Assembly: GCF_018388465.1 (NCBI RefSeq)
Contig: NZ_CP074404.1
Coordinates: 1,426,001 to 1,490,000 of the forward strand
Origin: Cellulomonas fengjieae
GTDB taxonomy: Bacteria; Actinomycetota; Actinomycetes; Actinomycetales; Cellulomonadaceae
Length of the DNA: 64,000 bases
Reading direction: 5' to 3'
Under the pieces are notes generated by a model that had not been told where the DNA came from, ran no database searches, and saw nothing but the letters and a program-made list of their open reading frames with translations. Every line of letters begins with the position of its first letter. Position 1 is the stretch's first letter. A program made the position numbers and the translations under genes. Shown here in pieces: positions 1-9,048 of this stretch.

Positions 1-563
1 AGTACGTCCTCGACGCCGACGGTGAGCCCGTGACGGAGCCGGTCGGCTTCCTCGGCATCTCGCCGACGCGCGAGATGGTGCGACAGCCGCTGTGGAGCGT
101 GCCGGGCGTGGTCGCCGACACCACCTGGCAGACCCTCAAGGTGGTGGCCACGCTGCCCAGCCGGATGGTCGACCTCGTCGAGACGCAGGTCAACGGGACC
201 GAGCGTGACGAGACGAGCATCATCGGGGTCGTCGGCGTCGGCCGGTTCGCGGGGGAGATCGCCTCCGCCGACGGCCTCGACTGGCAGATCAAGGCGGTGT
301 CGCTGCTCCAGATGCTGGCCGCGCTCAACATCTCGCTGTTCGTGTTCAACCTCATCCCGCTGCCCCCGCTCGACGGCGGGCACGTCGCCGCCGCCCTGTG
401 GGAGGGCGCGCGCCGTCAGGTCGCGCGCCTGCGCGGCCTGCCCCGGCCCGGGCCCTTCGACTCGGCCAAGCTGGTCCCGCTGGCGTACTCGGTGTTCGTG
501 GTGCTCGGCGCCCTAGGCGTGCTGCTGATCTACGCGGACCTCGTGAACCCCGTGCAGATCTGA
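1..563 (+). CDS. rseP: Site-2 intramembrane metalloprotease (M50, RseP/Rip1 type), 3' fragment
   Basis: The gene enters from the left edge; an open frame runs from base 3 with no start in the window, giving the last 186 residues. Site-2 proteases cut membrane-bound anti-sigma factors and other single-pass proteins inside the bilayer. The diagnostic C-terminal motif [12 protein letters not shown] (bases about 343-381) carries the third metal-ligand Asp of the M50 fold, and a hydrophobic segment ending the protein ([20 protein letters not shown]) is its last membrane helix. The HExxH motif lies outside the window. The next gene is ispG, and dxr-rip1-ispG-GNAT is the order in Mycobacterium tuberculosis (Rv2870c-Rv2867c), which supports the Rip1-like assignment. 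Confidence 0.9.
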   Translation, partial: YVLDADGEPVTEPVGFLGISPTREMVRQPLWSVPGVVADTTWQTLKVVATLPSRMVDLVETQVNGTERDETSIIGVVGVGRFAGEIASADGLDWQIKAVSLLQMLAALNISLFVFNLIPLPPLDGGHVAAALWEGARRQVARLRGLPRPGPFDSAKLVPLAYSVFVVLGALGVLLIYADLVNPVQI

Positions 564-631
564 CCTGTCCGCGCGGGGTGATCTCGTGCACACCGGCCGG
601 CCCGCACGGGCCCGGGTGCGATGATGGAGGG

Positions 632-1792
632 GTGAGCATCCCGATCAGCCTCGGCATGCCGGAGGCGCCTCCTCTGGTCCTGGCCCCCCGGCGCAAGACG
701 CGCAAGATCAAGGTGGGCAAGGTCGACGTCGGCGGTGACGCCCCCGTCAGCGTCCAGTCGATGTGCACCACCCAGACCACGGACATCAACGCGACGCTCC
801 AGCAGATCGCCGCGCTGACGGCGGCCGGCTGCGACATCGTGCGCGTCGCGGTGCCGACGCAGGACGACGCCGACGCCCTGCCGGCCATCGCGCACAAGTC
901 GCAGATCCCCGTGATCGCGGACATCCACTTCCAGCCGAAGTACGTGTTCGCGGCCATCGACGCCGGTTGCGCCGCCGTCCGCGTGAACCCCGGGAACATC
1001 CGCAAGTTCGACGACCAGGTCAAGCAGATCGCCCAGGCGGCCACCGACGCCGGCACGTCGATCCGGATCGGTGTCAACGCCGGCTCGCTGGACCCGCGCC
1101 TGCTCGCCAAGTACGGCAAGGCCACTCCCGAGGCGCTGGTCGAGTCGGCCGTCTGGGAGGCGTCGCTGTTCGAGGAGCACGGCTTCCGCGACTTCAAGAT
1201 CTCCGTCAAGCACAACGACCCGGTCGTCATGGTCCGCGCCTACGAGCTGCTCTCCGAGCGTGGCGACTGGCCCCTGCACCTCGGCGTCACCGAGGCGGGC
1301 CCGGCGTTCCAGGGCACCATCAAGTCCGCGACCGCGTTCGGCGCCCTCCTGAGCAAGGGCATCGGCGACACCATCCGCGTGTCGCTGTCCGCCCCGCCGG
1401 TCGAGGAGGTCAAGGTCGGCATCCAGATCCTGCAGTCGCTGAACCTGCGGCCGCGCAAGCTCGAAATCGTCTCCTGCCCCTCGTGCGGGCGGGCCCAGGT
1501 CGACGTCTACACGCTCGCGGAGCGCGTCACGGCCGGTCTGGAGGGGATGGAGGTGCCGCTGCGCGTCGCGGTCATGGGCTGCGTCGTGAACGGCCCCGGC
1601 GAGGCCCGCGAGGCGGACCTCGGCGTCGCGTCCGGCAACGGCAAGGGGCAGATCTTCGTGCGCGGCCAGGTCATCAAGACCGTGCCCGAGGCCCTCATCG
1701 TCGAGACGCTGATCGAGGAGGCCATGCGCCTCGCGGAGACGATGGACCCCGTCGAGTCGGGCAGCGGTGCGCCGGTGGTCACCGTCGCCTGA
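632..1792 (+). CDS. ispG: 4-hydroxy-3-methylbut-2-enyl diphosphate synthase (flavodoxin-dependent)
   Basis: IspG (GcpE) reduces 2-C-methylerythritol cyclodiphosphate to HMBPP in the MEP isoprenoid pathway, using a 4Fe-4S cluster. The protein is 386 residues, normal for the family. The N-terminal TIM barrel begins [20 protein letters not shown], and the cluster-binding domain shows CPSCGR and [10 protein letters not shown], holding the three Cys ligands. I chose the GTG at 632 because it gives the usual [11 protein letters not shown]-terminus; a purine-rich GGAGG sits immediately upstream, closer than ideal. An in-frame ATG at 656 is the alternative. Sixty-eight bases separate it from rseP. 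Confidence 0.96.
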   Translation: MSIPISLGMPEAPPLVLAPRRKTRKIKVGKVDVGGDAPVSVQSMCTTQTTDINATLQQIAALTAAGCDIVRVAVPTQDDADALPAIAHKSQIPVIADIHFQPKYVFAAIDAGCAAVRVNPGNIRKFDDQVKQIAQAATDAGTSIRIGVNAGSLDPRLLAKYGKATPEALVESAVWEASLFEEHGFRDFKISVKHNDPVVMVRAYELLSERGDWPLHLGVTEAGPAFQGTIKSATAFGALLSKGIGDTIRVSLSAPPVEEVKVGIQILQSLNLRPRKLEIVSCPSCGRAQVDVYTLAERVTAGLEGMEVPLRVAVMGCVVNGPGEAREADLGVASGNGKGQIFVRGQVIKTVPEALIVETLIEEAMRLAETMDPVESGSGAPVVTVA

Positions 1793-1872
1793 TGGACGCC
1801 GCCGATCGACGTTCACTCGATCGACGTGTGCGCCGCGGGGTGAAGAGCGCGCCCGTGGTGCAGGATCTACCC

Positions 1873-2799
1873 ATGGTGCACCGTCGCGCTGTCCTCCTCG
1901 ATGGTCGGACCGGGGGCCGAGCCCTCGGCGACGTCGACCTCACCGCTGCCCTTGCCGTCTGCGCGCGCGACGCCGTCGGGTCGGTGCTCGCGACGGCACG
2001 GCTCGAGCAGGCGGTCGGCCGCACGCTGCGCTCGGCCGGCGGGACGCTGTGGGGGTACGAGGAGGACGGTGAGCTCCTCGGAATCTGCTACGCGGGCGCC
2101 AACATGGTCCCGGTCGTCCCTGTGGACGACCCCCGGGCGGTGAGCCGTGCGCTCGACGCGTTCGCCGAGCTCGCCCGCGCGCAGGGCCGCCGCTGCTCGT
2201 CGGTCGTCGGGCCGGCGGACGCCGTGCTCGGCCTGTGGGCCCGGTTGCGCCACTTCTGGCCGGCCGCGCGCGAGGTACGCGCCGACCAGCCCTCGATGGT
2301 CATCGAGCACGCGCCGCTCGTGACGGCCGACCCGCGCGTGCGCCGGTCCCGCCCCGAGGAGTTCGACGTGGTGCTCCCCGCCTGCGTGCGCATGTTCACC
2401 GAGGAGGTCGGGTACTCGCCTGTCAGCGGCCCGGGAGGGCCGTACGAGACGCGGGTGCACGGCCTCATCGCGCAGGGCCGGTCGTTCGTGCGGATCGACG
2501 TGCCGGAGCCGGGACCTGCCGGCCGCCTCGTGCGCCGCGAGACCGGGAACGTCGTCTTCAAGGCCGAGCTCGGCGCGGTCGCCGGGGGAGTGGCGCAGGT
2601 GCAGGGGGTCTGGGTGGCTCCGGACCGGCGCGGCGAGCGGCTCTCGGAGTCCGGGATGGCGGCGGTGGTGCAGATCGCCCGCGGTGAGGTCGCGCCGCTC
2701 GTGTCGCTCTACGTGAACAGCTACAACGAGCGGGCACTGGCGTCCTACCGCGCCGTGGGGTTCCGGCAGGTGGGAACGTACGCGACCGTCCTGTTCTGA
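1873..2799 (+). CDS. GNAT family N-acetyltransferase with DUF4081-like N-terminal half
   Basis: The product is about 308 residues. The C-terminal half has the acetyl-CoA fold: the V-x-P-x-x-R-G-E-R stretch VWVAPDRRGERL and the closing SLYVNSYNERALASYRAVGF. The N-terminal half resembles the DUF4081 domain paired with GNAT in the Rv2867c family, which also follows ispG in mycobacteria. Substrate is unknown. ATG 1873 gives the usual MVHRRAVLLDG start. A longer form could begin at ATG 1792, which overlaps the ispG stop by one base (TGATG) and would allow translational coupling, but those extra 27 residues look unconserved. Confidence 0.85.
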   Translation: MVHRRAVLLDGRTGGRALGDVDLTAALAVCARDAVGSVLATARLEQAVGRTLRSAGGTLWGYEEDGELLGICYAGANMVPVVPVDDPRAVSRALDAFAELARAQGRRCSSVVGPADAVLGLWARLRHFWPAAREVRADQPSMVIEHAPLVTADPRVRRSRPEEFDVVLPACVRMFTEEVGYSPVSGPGGPYETRVHGLIAQGRSFVRIDVPEPGPAGRLVRRETGNVVFKAELGAVAGGVAQVQGVWVAPDRRGERLSESGMAAVVQIARGEVAPLVSLYVNSYNERALASYRAVGFRQVGTYATVLF

Positions 2800-2829
2800 G
2801 CCCTCGCCGGGCCAGGCGCAGCAGCGGGC

Positions 2830-3720
2830 TCAGCGCAGCAGCCGCGACATCCGTCGGTCGGCGAGCGGCTTGCCGCCGGTCTGGCACGTGGGGCAGTACT
2901 GCAGCGACGAGTCCGCGAACGAGACCTCGTGCACGGTGTCCCCGCACGGCACGTCGTCCCAGCCCGGGCAGGGCTCTCCCGTGCGTCCGTGCACCTTCAT
3001 CCCGCGGCGCTTGGCGTCCTTCAGCTCGGCAGCCGGCTTTCCCGAGGCGGACTCCACGGCACCCGTGAGCACCTCGCGGATCGCCTCCCACAGCACGCGG
3101 GTGCGGTCGGTGTCGAACGACCTCGTCATGGTGAACGGGCTCATGCGGGCCGCCAGCAGGATCTCGTCCGAGTAGGCGTTCCCGATCCCGGCGATCGTCC
3201 CCTGGTCGCGCAGCAACCCCTTGACCTGCTGGTTGCGGGCGGCGAGCAACTCGGCGAGGCGGTCCTCCGTGAACTCGTCGGACAGCGGCTCGACGCCGAG
3301 CGAGGCGATCTGCGGGACGTCGGCCGGATCCTCGACGACGTGCACCGCGAGGCGCTTGCGCGTCCCGGCCTCGGTCAGGTCGAACCCCGAGCCGTCGTCC
3401 AGGCGCACCCGGAGCGCGAGTGGCGACTTGCCGGGCCGGACGGGGTTGGTCGACAGCTGCTCGGACCAGCGGACCCACCCGGCCCGCGACAGGTGCCAGA
3501 CCAGGTGCAACGGCTCGCCGGTCGACGTGGCCACCATGAGGTCCAGCCACTTGCCGTGCCGCTGGACGTCGACCACCGTCCCGCCGACCAGCGCGTCGGG
3601 CGCCGGGCGGAACGTCTTCAGGGCGCTGATCGCACCGATCGAGACCTCCGTCACGGCGTGATCGACCGTCCGCCCGCGCAGGAACTGCGCGAGCGCCTCG
3701 ACCTCGGGCAGCTCCGGCAC
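2830..3720 (-). CDS. Fpg/Nei family DNA glycosylase/AP lyase
   Basis: The enzyme should excise oxidised bases and cut the abasic site by beta/delta-elimination. After the initiator residue the protein begins PELPEVE, where Pro is the Schiff-base nucleophile and Glu is catalytic. HGKWLDL supplies the conserved beta-loop Lys, and the C-terminus has a four-Cys zinc finger (CPGW...PCG...CPTC) ending in the DNA-contacting DRRMSRLL. Length is 296 residues. The start is the GTG at 3720, because the proline must follow the first residue; the frame is open further upstream but nothing there is conserved. It converges on the GNAT gene and diverges from proS. Its substrate range relative to the second family member at 51124-51903 is not visible. 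Confidence 0.9.
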   Translation of the reverse strand: MPELPEVEALAQFLRGRTVDHAVTEVSIGAISALKTFRPAPDALVGGTVVDVQRHGKWLDLMVATSTGEPLHLVWHLSRAGWVRWSEQLSTNPVRPGKSPLALRVRLDDGSGFDLTEAGTRKRLAVHVVEDPADVPQIASLGVEPLSDEFTEDRLAELLAARNQQVKGLLRDQGTIAGIGNAYSDEILLAARMSPFTMTRSFDTDRTRVLWEAIREVLTGAVESASGKPAAELKDAKRRGMKVHGRTGEPCPGWDDVPCGDTVHEVSFADSSLQYCPTCQTGGKPLADRRMSRLLR

Positions 3721-3784
3721 GGCACCATCCAACCCCACGCAAAGGCGTACGGGGGGAGGATCGAAGGCAACTAGGCTCCGTCCC

Positions 3785-5581
3785 ATGCTCATCCGCCTGT
3801 CCCAGCTCTTCTTCCGCACGCTGCGTGAGGACCCGGTCGACGCCGAGGTCGCCAGCCACCGTCTGCTCGTGCGCGCCGGCTACATCCGCCGCGCCGCGCC
3901 CGGCATCTACACCTGGCTGCCCCTCGGCCTGCGGGTGCTGGCCAAGGTGGAGAACGTCGTGCGCGAGGAGATGGTCGCGGCGGGCGCCCAGGAGGTCCAC
4001 TTCCCGGCGCTGCTGCCCAAGGAGCCGTACGAGGCGACCGGCCGGTGGAGCGAGTACGGGCCGAACATCTTCCGGCTCAAGGACCGCAAGGGCGGTGACT
4101 ACCTGCTCGCGCCGACGCACGAGGAGATGTTCACGCTGCTGGTCAAGGACCTGTACTCGTCGTACAAGGACCTGCCGCTGACGCTGTTCCAGATCCAGAC
4201 CAAGTACCGCGACGAGGCGCGCCCGCGTGCCGGTCTCATCCGCGGACGCGAGTTCATCATGAAGGACGCCTACTCGTTCGACCTCGACGACGCCGGTCTG
4301 GCCGCCTCCTACCAGGTGCAGCGCGACGCCTACGAGCGGATCTTCACGCGGCTCGGGCTCGAGTACGTCATCGTCGCGGCCACGTCCGGTGCGATGGGCG
4401 GGTCGCGCTCGGAGGAGTTCCTCACGCCGACCGCGATCGGCGAGGACACGTTCGTGCGGTCCCCGGGCGGGTACGCCGCGAACGTCGAGGCGGTGACCAC
4501 GGTCGTGCCCGACGCGCTGCCGTTCGACGACGCCCCCGCGGCCCACGTCGAGGACACGCCGGACACCCCGACCATCGACACCCTGGTCGCGGTCGCCAAC
4601 GAGCGGTTCGCGCGGCCGGACCGGCCGTGGACCGCGGCGGACACCCTGAAGAACGTCGTGCTCGCTCTGGTGCACCCGACCGGTGAGCGCGAGCTGCTCG
4701 TCGTCGGGCTGCCCGGGGACCGCGACGTCGACCTCAAGCGCCTCGAGGCGGCCGTGGCGCCGGCCGAGGTCGAGGCCGCCGGCGACGCCGACTTCGCCGC
4801 GCACCCCGAGCTGGTCCGCGGGTACATCGGCCCCCGGTCCATGGGGCCGAACGTCCCCGTGGCGGAGGGCGCCGAGCGCACTGCCGTGCGGTACCTGCTC
4901 GACCCCCGCGTCGTCGCCGGCACCCGCTGGATCACCGGGGCCGACGAGCCCGGCCGGCACGTGTTCGATCTCGTCGCCGGGCGCGACTTCACGGCCGACG
5001 GGACCGTCGAGGCGGCCGAGGTGCGTGCCGGTGACCCGGCGCCGGACGGCTCCGGTCCGCTCGAGCTGGCGCGCGGCATCGAGATCGGTCACATCTTCGC
5101 CCTCGGTCGCAAGTACGCCCAGGCGCTGGGCCTGACCGTGCTCGACCAGAACGGCAAGGCGCAGGTGGTGACCATGGGCTCCTACGGCGTCGGGGTCACC
5201 CGCGTCCTGGCCGCGCTCGCCGAGGCCAACAACGACGACCGTGGGCTGGCCTGGCCGGCCCACGTCGCACCGGCCCACGTCCACGTGGTCGCCACGGGCA
5301 AGGACCCGGCCGTCTTCGAGGCCGCCGACGCGCTCGCCACCGAGCTGTCCTCGCGCGGGATCGAGGTGCTCTACGACGACCGCCCGGGCAAGGTGTCGCC
5401 CGGCGTGAAGTTCGCCGACGCCGAGCTGCTGGGCGTGCCGCTGGTCGTGGTCGTCGGCCGCGGGCTGGCCGAGGGTGTGGTCGAGGTGCGTCCGCGGGTC
5501 GGCGGCACCGCCGAGCAGGTCCCGGTCGCCGACGCGGCCGACCGTGTCTCGGCCCTCGTGGCGGAGCTGCTCGCCGACTGA
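3785..5581 (+). CDS. proS: Prolyl-tRNA synthetase, bacterial type with insertion domain
   Basis: ProS charges tRNA-Pro. The 598-residue length and the presence of the editing insertion between motifs 2 and 3 mark the bacterial form. Class II motifs are visible: motif 1 near [18 protein letters not shown], motif 2 at [20 protein letters not shown], and motif 3 at [16 protein letters not shown]. The C-terminal anticodon-binding domain contains [20 protein letters not shown]. The ATG at 3785 begins the conserved [15 protein letters not shown]. It diverges from the Fpg-type gene across 64 bases, and it lies next to a DUF4439 gene and rimP as in mycobacteria. Confidence 0.97.
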   Translation: MLIRLSQLFFRTLREDPVDAEVASHRLLVRAGYIRRAAPGIYTWLPLGLRVLAKVENVVREEMVAAGAQEVHFPALLPKEPYEATGRWSEYGPNIFRLKDRKGGDYLLAPTHEEMFTLLVKDLYSSYKDLPLTLFQIQTKYRDEARPRAGLIRGREFIMKDAYSFDLDDAGLAASYQVQRDAYERIFTRLGLEYVIVAATSGAMGGSRSEEFLTPTAIGEDTFVRSPGGYAANVEAVTTVVPDALPFDDAPAAHVEDTPDTPTIDTLVAVANERFARPDRPWTAADTLKNVVLALVHPTGERELLVVGLPGDRDVDLKRLEAAVAPAEVEAAGDADFAAHPELVRGYIGPRSMGPNVPVAEGAERTAVRYLLDPRVVAGTRWITGADEPGRHVFDLVAGRDFTADGTVEAAEVRAGDPAPDGSGPLELARGIEIGHIFALGRKYAQALGLTVLDQNGKAQVVTMGSYGVGVTRVLAALAEANNDDRGLAWPAHVAPAHVHVVATGKDPAVFEAADALATELSSRGIEVLYDDRPGKVSPGVKFADAELLGVPLVVVVGRGLAEGVVEVRPRVGGTAEQVPVADAADRVSALVAELLAD

Positions 5582-5675
5582 CGCCCCCTGCGGACCTGCG
5601 CGGACGACCGAGCAGGTGGCTGGCCCGGCTACCACGTGCTCGGACGTTCCGGGAGCGGTGGAACGAGCGGGCGGG

Positions 5676-6725
5676 TCAGCCCGTGGGCTGCTGCGCGCGC
5701 TCCGGCAGGCCGGGGAACGGCACCGGGGTCGCGCCCCACGCGGCGGCGTCCACCGTCGCCCGGCGCAGGCCGTCGATGAGCGCGGCGCGGCTGCCGGCGC
5801 CCGCCTGGGCGACGGCGTTCGCGCAGGCGTCGGCCACGGAGGTCTCCAGCGTGCGTCCGAGCGCGGTCGCGACGACCGGGTCGTCGAGCCCGCCGGGGAC
5901 CGAGTACGACGCCCGGCGCGGGTCCTGGGCCGTGCCGTCGATGCCGGCCGCGGCCGCCCACTCCTCGCTGCGCGCGCGGTGGGCGGCGGCGGCGGTCAGC
6001 GCCGCCGTGCGCTGGTCGCCCGCGAGCTTGGCGGCGACGACCTCGAAGCCGAACCCGGCCTCGTCGTGCACCAGGGCGAGCGCCGCGACCTCGGCGGCGG
6101 TGAGCGCGTCGCCGGCCGGGGACTCGGTACTGCCGGGGGTGGGCGAGGGGTCGGCCGTGGCCACCTGGTCAGGGACGAGCGCGGGGACCTCGGCGCCGGT
6201 GGCCTGCGCGAGCCGCACGGCCAGCTCACCGCGGGAGGTCGCGACGGACGCGACGAGCCGGGCCAGGGGGCCGTCGGCCACTGCGTCGGCGTCGGTGAGG
6301 GCCGTGCGCGTCGCCGACCCGAGCCGGTCGAGGACCTCGGCGACGGAGCGCGTCGCCGGGGTGCTCGCCGACGGGGTGCCCGTGGGCGAGGGCAGGCCGG
6401 AGACGTACTCGCCGCCCAGCTGCTCGGCGTGCTGCTCGGCGTAGGCGACGACGTCCGCGAGGACGGTCGCGACCGAGGGGACCGCGCCGTCGGGGAGGGC
6501 CGCGGCGGCCTCGGCCGCGGCCGCGAGGTCCAGCGAGTCCGCGACGGTCCGCCCCCGCACCTGCTCGACGGCGTCGGGGGAGGGCTCGGCCGGGGGCGGA
6601 GTCTCGACCCGCAGCCCGCACGCCCCCAGCGTGAGAACCGTCACGACGGACGCGAGCGTCCGTAGCGCGGCCGACCGCCGGCGCGCGTGATCCCGGTGGC
6701 CTGCAGTGTTCTGGTCCGCGCTCAT
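5676..6725 (-). CDS. Putative lipoprotein with DUF4439 (ferritin-like) domain
   Basis: The product is 349 residues and very rich in Ala. The N-terminus has a basic stretch (RDHARRRS), a hydrophobic core (LASVVTVLTLG) and a lipobox LGAC, so it is probably exported and lipid-anchored. A Pro/Ser/Thr linker follows, and the C-terminal region contains helical segments such as ALALVHDEAGFGFEVVAAKL typical of the DUF4439 ferritin-like fold. Biochemical role is unknown. A DUF4439 gene sits between proS and rimP in other actinobacteria (Rv2844 region). It runs against proS and away from rimP. The ATG at 6725 is the only start that gives the signal peptide directly. Confidence 0.85.
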   Translation of the reverse strand: MSADQNTAGHRDHARRRSAALRTLASVVTVLTLGACGLRVETPPPAEPSPDAVEQVRGRTVADSLDLAAAAEAAAALPDGAVPSVATVLADVVAYAEQHAEQLGGEYVSGLPSPTGTPSASTPATRSVAEVLDRLGSATRTALTDADAVADGPLARLVASVATSRGELAVRLAQATGAEVPALVPDQVATADPSPTPGSTESPAGDALTAAEVAALALVHDEAGFGFEVVAAKLAGDQRTAALTAAAAHRARSEEWAAAAGIDGTAQDPRRASYSVPGGLDDPVVATALGRTLETSVADACANAVAQAGAGSRAALIDGLRRATVDAAAWGATPVPFPGLPERAQQPTG

Positions 6726-6854
6726 CGCGGGTGATCCTGCCACGCCACCGGGCCGCGGCCGTCGGGCACGCCCGGACTCGTTACTGTGGTCCCACAACAT
6801 CACAGGGTCGCAACGTCGCTCGGCGATGACCCGCTGGACCGACAGGAGGCTGAC

Positions 6855-7421
6855 ATGGTCGCGCCAGCGCATGCTGACCGGGTCCGCCACGTCGTGGAGC
6901 CCGCCGTCGTGGGCCAGGGTCTCGTGCTCGAGGACGTCACGGTGCGCAGGGCAGGCGCCCGGTCGGTCGTCGAGGTGGTCCTGGACGTGACCGAGGACGA
7001 CGACGGCGGTCTGGACCTCGACCGTGTGGCCGACGCCACCCGTGCCGTCTCCGACGCGCTGGACGCCGCCGACGTCATCACCGGCGAGTACACGCTCGAC
7101 GTGATGAGCCCCGGCGTGGACCGTCCGCTGACCGAGCGCCGCCACTTCACGCGCGCCGTCGGGCACCTGCTCACCGTGACCCTGGCGGACGGCCGCACGC
7201 TGGCCGGCCGACTCACCGAGGTGGACCGCACGGGCCCGGACGACGCGATCGTCGTCGTGCCCGTGACGCCCGGCCGCAAGGGGCGCAAGCCGGTGGTGGG
7301 TGAGCCGGTACGGGTACCCCTGTCGGACGTCCGCCGCGGGCGCGTCGAGGTGGACCTGTCGGGCATCGGCCCTGTGGACGACGACGAGGCCGACGGCGCT
7401 GCTGCCGGCGAGGAGAGCTGA
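6855..7421 (+). CDS. rimP: Ribosome maturation factor RimP
   Basis: RimP assists late assembly of the 30S subunit. The 188-residue product shows the family's N-terminal alpha/beta domain ([18 protein letters not shown] and [20 protein letters not shown], the latter the signature) and the SH3-like C-terminal domain. The start at ATG 6855 is decided by a good AGGAGG at 6844-6849, five bases upstream; the frame is open further upstream. It begins the rimP-nusA-ylxR-infB-rbfA cluster, with nusA starting one base after its stop codon. Confidence 0.95.
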   Translation: MVAPAHADRVRHVVEPAVVGQGLVLEDVTVRRAGARSVVEVVLDVTEDDDGGLDLDRVADATRAVSDALDAADVITGEYTLDVMSPGVDRPLTERRHFTRAVGHLLTVTLADGRTLAGRLTEVDRTGPDDAIVVVPVTPGRKGRKPVVGEPVRVPLSDVRRGRVEVDLSGIGPVDDDEADGAAAGEES

Positions 7422-7422
7422 G

Positions 7423-8493
7423 ATGGACATCGACATGCAGGCGTTGCGGCTGCTCGAGCGCGAGAAGGAGATCAGCCTCGACGTGCTGGTCTCCGCGATC
7501 GAGCAGGCGCTGCTGTCCGCCTACCACCGGACGCCCGGCGCACAGGCGAAGGCCCGGGTGGAGCTGGACCGGCGCACCGGGCACGTCACCGTGTGGGCCC
7601 GCGAGGCCGCTCCGGTGGCCGAGCCCGACGAGGAGGGCATCGCGGCGCCGCCGGCCCCGGACGGTCCCGAGTTCGACGACACCCCGGCCGGCTTCGGCCG
7701 GATCGCGACCGCGACCGCGCGCCAGGTCATCGTGCAGCGCCTGCGGGACGCCGAGGACGACCAGGTGCTCGGAGCGTTCCGTGGCAAGGAGGGCGAGGTG
7801 CTGGGTGGCGTCATCCAGCAGGGTCGCGACCCCCGCACCGTGCTCGTCGACGTCGGCGGCACGGAGGCGGTCCTGCCCGCGCACGAGCAGGTGCCGGGCG
7901 AGGAGTACGTGCACGGCGACCGCATCCGCGGCTACGTGCTCGAGGTGGCGCGCGGCCAGCGCGGACCCCAGGTGACGTTGTCCCGCACGCACCCCAACCT
8001 CGTGCGCAAGCTGTTCGAGCTCGAGGTGCCCGAGGTCGCCGACGGCACCGTCGAGATCACCGCCATGGCGCGGGAGGCGGGGCACCGCACGAAGATGGCC
8101 GTCCGCGCCAACGTGCCGGGCGTCAACGCCAAGGGCGCGTGCATCGGACCCATGGGTGGCCGCGTGCGCGCGGTCATGGCCGAGCTGCACGGCGAGAAGA
8201 TCGACATCGTCGACCACGCGGACGACCCGGCCGAGATGATCGCCCACGCGCTGTCGCCGGCCCGGGTGCTGTCCGTCACGGTGGTCGACCCCGAGGCGCG
8301 CGCCGCCCGGGTCGTGGTGCCGGACTACCAGCTGTCGCTGGCGATCGGCAAGGAGGGGCAGAACGCCCGCCTGGCCGCGAAGCTGACGGGCTGGCGCATC
8401 GACATCCGCTCGGACGCGGAGGTGCCGGGCGACCGTGAGTCCGTGAACCACGGGTCTGCGACCGCCCGCGACGGCGCGGACGGTAGTGAGTGA
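7423..8493 (+). CDS. nusA: Transcription termination/antitermination factor NusA
   Basis: NusA binds RNA polymerase and modulates pausing, termination and antitermination. The 356-residue product contains an N-terminal polymerase-binding domain ([20 protein letters not shown]), an S1 domain ([20 protein letters not shown]), and tandem KH domains with [20 protein letters not shown] and [20 protein letters not shown]. It lacks the acidic C-terminal repeats of E. coli NusA, as usual in actinobacteria. The ATG at 7423 follows the rimP stop immediately, so the two are probably one transcript and coupled; GGAGAG lies a few bases upstream inside rimP. Confidence 0.97.
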   Translation: MDIDMQALRLLEREKEISLDVLVSAIEQALLSAYHRTPGAQAKARVELDRRTGHVTVWAREAAPVAEPDEEGIAAPPAPDGPEFDDTPAGFGRIATATARQVIVQRLRDAEDDQVLGAFRGKEGEVLGGVIQQGRDPRTVLVDVGGTEAVLPAHEQVPGEEYVHGDRIRGYVLEVARGQRGPQVTLSRTHPNLVRKLFELEVPEVADGTVEITAMAREAGHRTKMAVRANVPGVNAKGACIGPMGGRVRAVMAELHGEKIDIVDHADDPAEMIAHALSPARVLSVTVVDPEARAARVVVPDYQLSLAIGKEGQNARLAAKLTGWRIDIRSDAEVPGDRESVNHGSATARDGADGSE

Positions 8494-8609
8494 CCTCACG
8501 AGTGACGCCGCCGGAGCCGCGGCGCGGTAGACTCGCTGCGGCTGGGCCGGATGTTCGGCTCCTTCCGTCGAGCCGGCGGACCCCTCAGACAGTGAACGAC
8601 GTCTCAGGC

Positions 8610-8900
8610 ATGGGTCCGCTGCGCACGTGCGTGGGGTGTCGAGCGACCGGCCCGAGGTCAGCCCTGTTGAGGGTGGTCGTCGAACGTGGTGGGACAGGAG
8701 CCTTCGAGGTTCCTGAGCTCGTCGTGGACGTCGGGCGCCGGATGCCGGGTAGGGGGGCTTGGTTGCACCCCGAACCTGGATGTCTCGAGAAGGCCGAACG
8801 CAAGCGTGCGTTCGGGCGGGCCCTGCGAGTAGCGGGGCAGCCCGGCACGAGCGCGGTGCACCGCCATCTCGAGCGGCAGCAGCAGGACGTCGTCGGGTAG
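8610..8900 (+). CDS. ylxR: YlxR family RNA-binding protein (DUF448)
   Basis: YlxR is a small protein encoded between nusA and infB; homologues bind RNA, and one is reported as an RNase P partner. The signature RTCVGCRATGPRSALLRVV and PGRGAWLHPEPGCLEKA are present; Trp replaces the commoner Tyr in GRGAYLH. The start is uncertain: ATG 8610 gives MGPLRTCVGCR, GTG 8592 lies six codons upstream, and a GTG at 8490 overlaps the nusA stop by four bases and could be coupled to it. None has a convincing Shine-Dalgarno. I give the shortest form, which begins at the conserved domain. Confidence 0.85.
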   Translation: MGPLRTCVGCRATGPRSALLRVVVERGGTGAFEVPELVVDVGRRMPGRGAWLHPEPGCLEKAERKRAFGRALRVAGQPGTSAVHRHLERQQQDVVG

Positions 8901-8949
8901 GTCCCGGCGGCGAGGCCGATCGTCGATACGGAAAGCGGGTTGGAAGCCG

Positions 8950-9006
8950 ATGGCTGCCCGATGAGCACGCACCGATGAGTACCCAGCGATGAGTACCCAG
9001 CACTAA
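8950..9006 (+). promoter_or_regulatory. Chain of four overlapping micro-reading frames ahead of infB
   Basis: Four minimal frames follow one another: 8950-8964 (MAAR), 8961-8978 (MSTHR), 8975-8992 (MSTQR) and 8989-9006 (MSTQH, ending TAA). Each of the first three stops in the sequence CGATGA, whose ATGA is also the start of the next. The last three are copies of a 14-base unit (GATGAGTACCCAGC or close to it), and because 14 is not a multiple of three each copy shifts frame so that stop and start interlock. A GGAAG at 8942-8946 could serve as ribosome-binding site for the first. Translation is inferred, not shown. See the first finding. Confidence 0.6.
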
Positions 9007-9009
9007 CGA

Positions 9010-9035
9010 CGGTCCGACCCTGTCCGGGCGGACCG
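9010..9035 (+). promoter_or_regulatory. infB: Small stem-loop just upstream of the infB ribosome-binding site
   Basis: CGGTCCG at 9010-9016 pairs with CGGACCG at 9029-9035 around a 12-base loop. The stem ends five bases before the AGGAGA that serves infB and begins four bases after the last micro-frame stop codon. A ribosome finishing the micro-frames would cover or melt the stem, so it could link the two, but that is inference. Confidence 0.4.
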
Positions 9036-9048
9036 AGACAGGAGAGAT

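Noticed and set aside
2558..5635. A long reverse-strand open frame opposite GNAT and proS
   Set aside because: Shadow of the forward genes with no conserved motif. The Fpg-type gene on this strand lies within the span but uses a different frame and has its own motifs.
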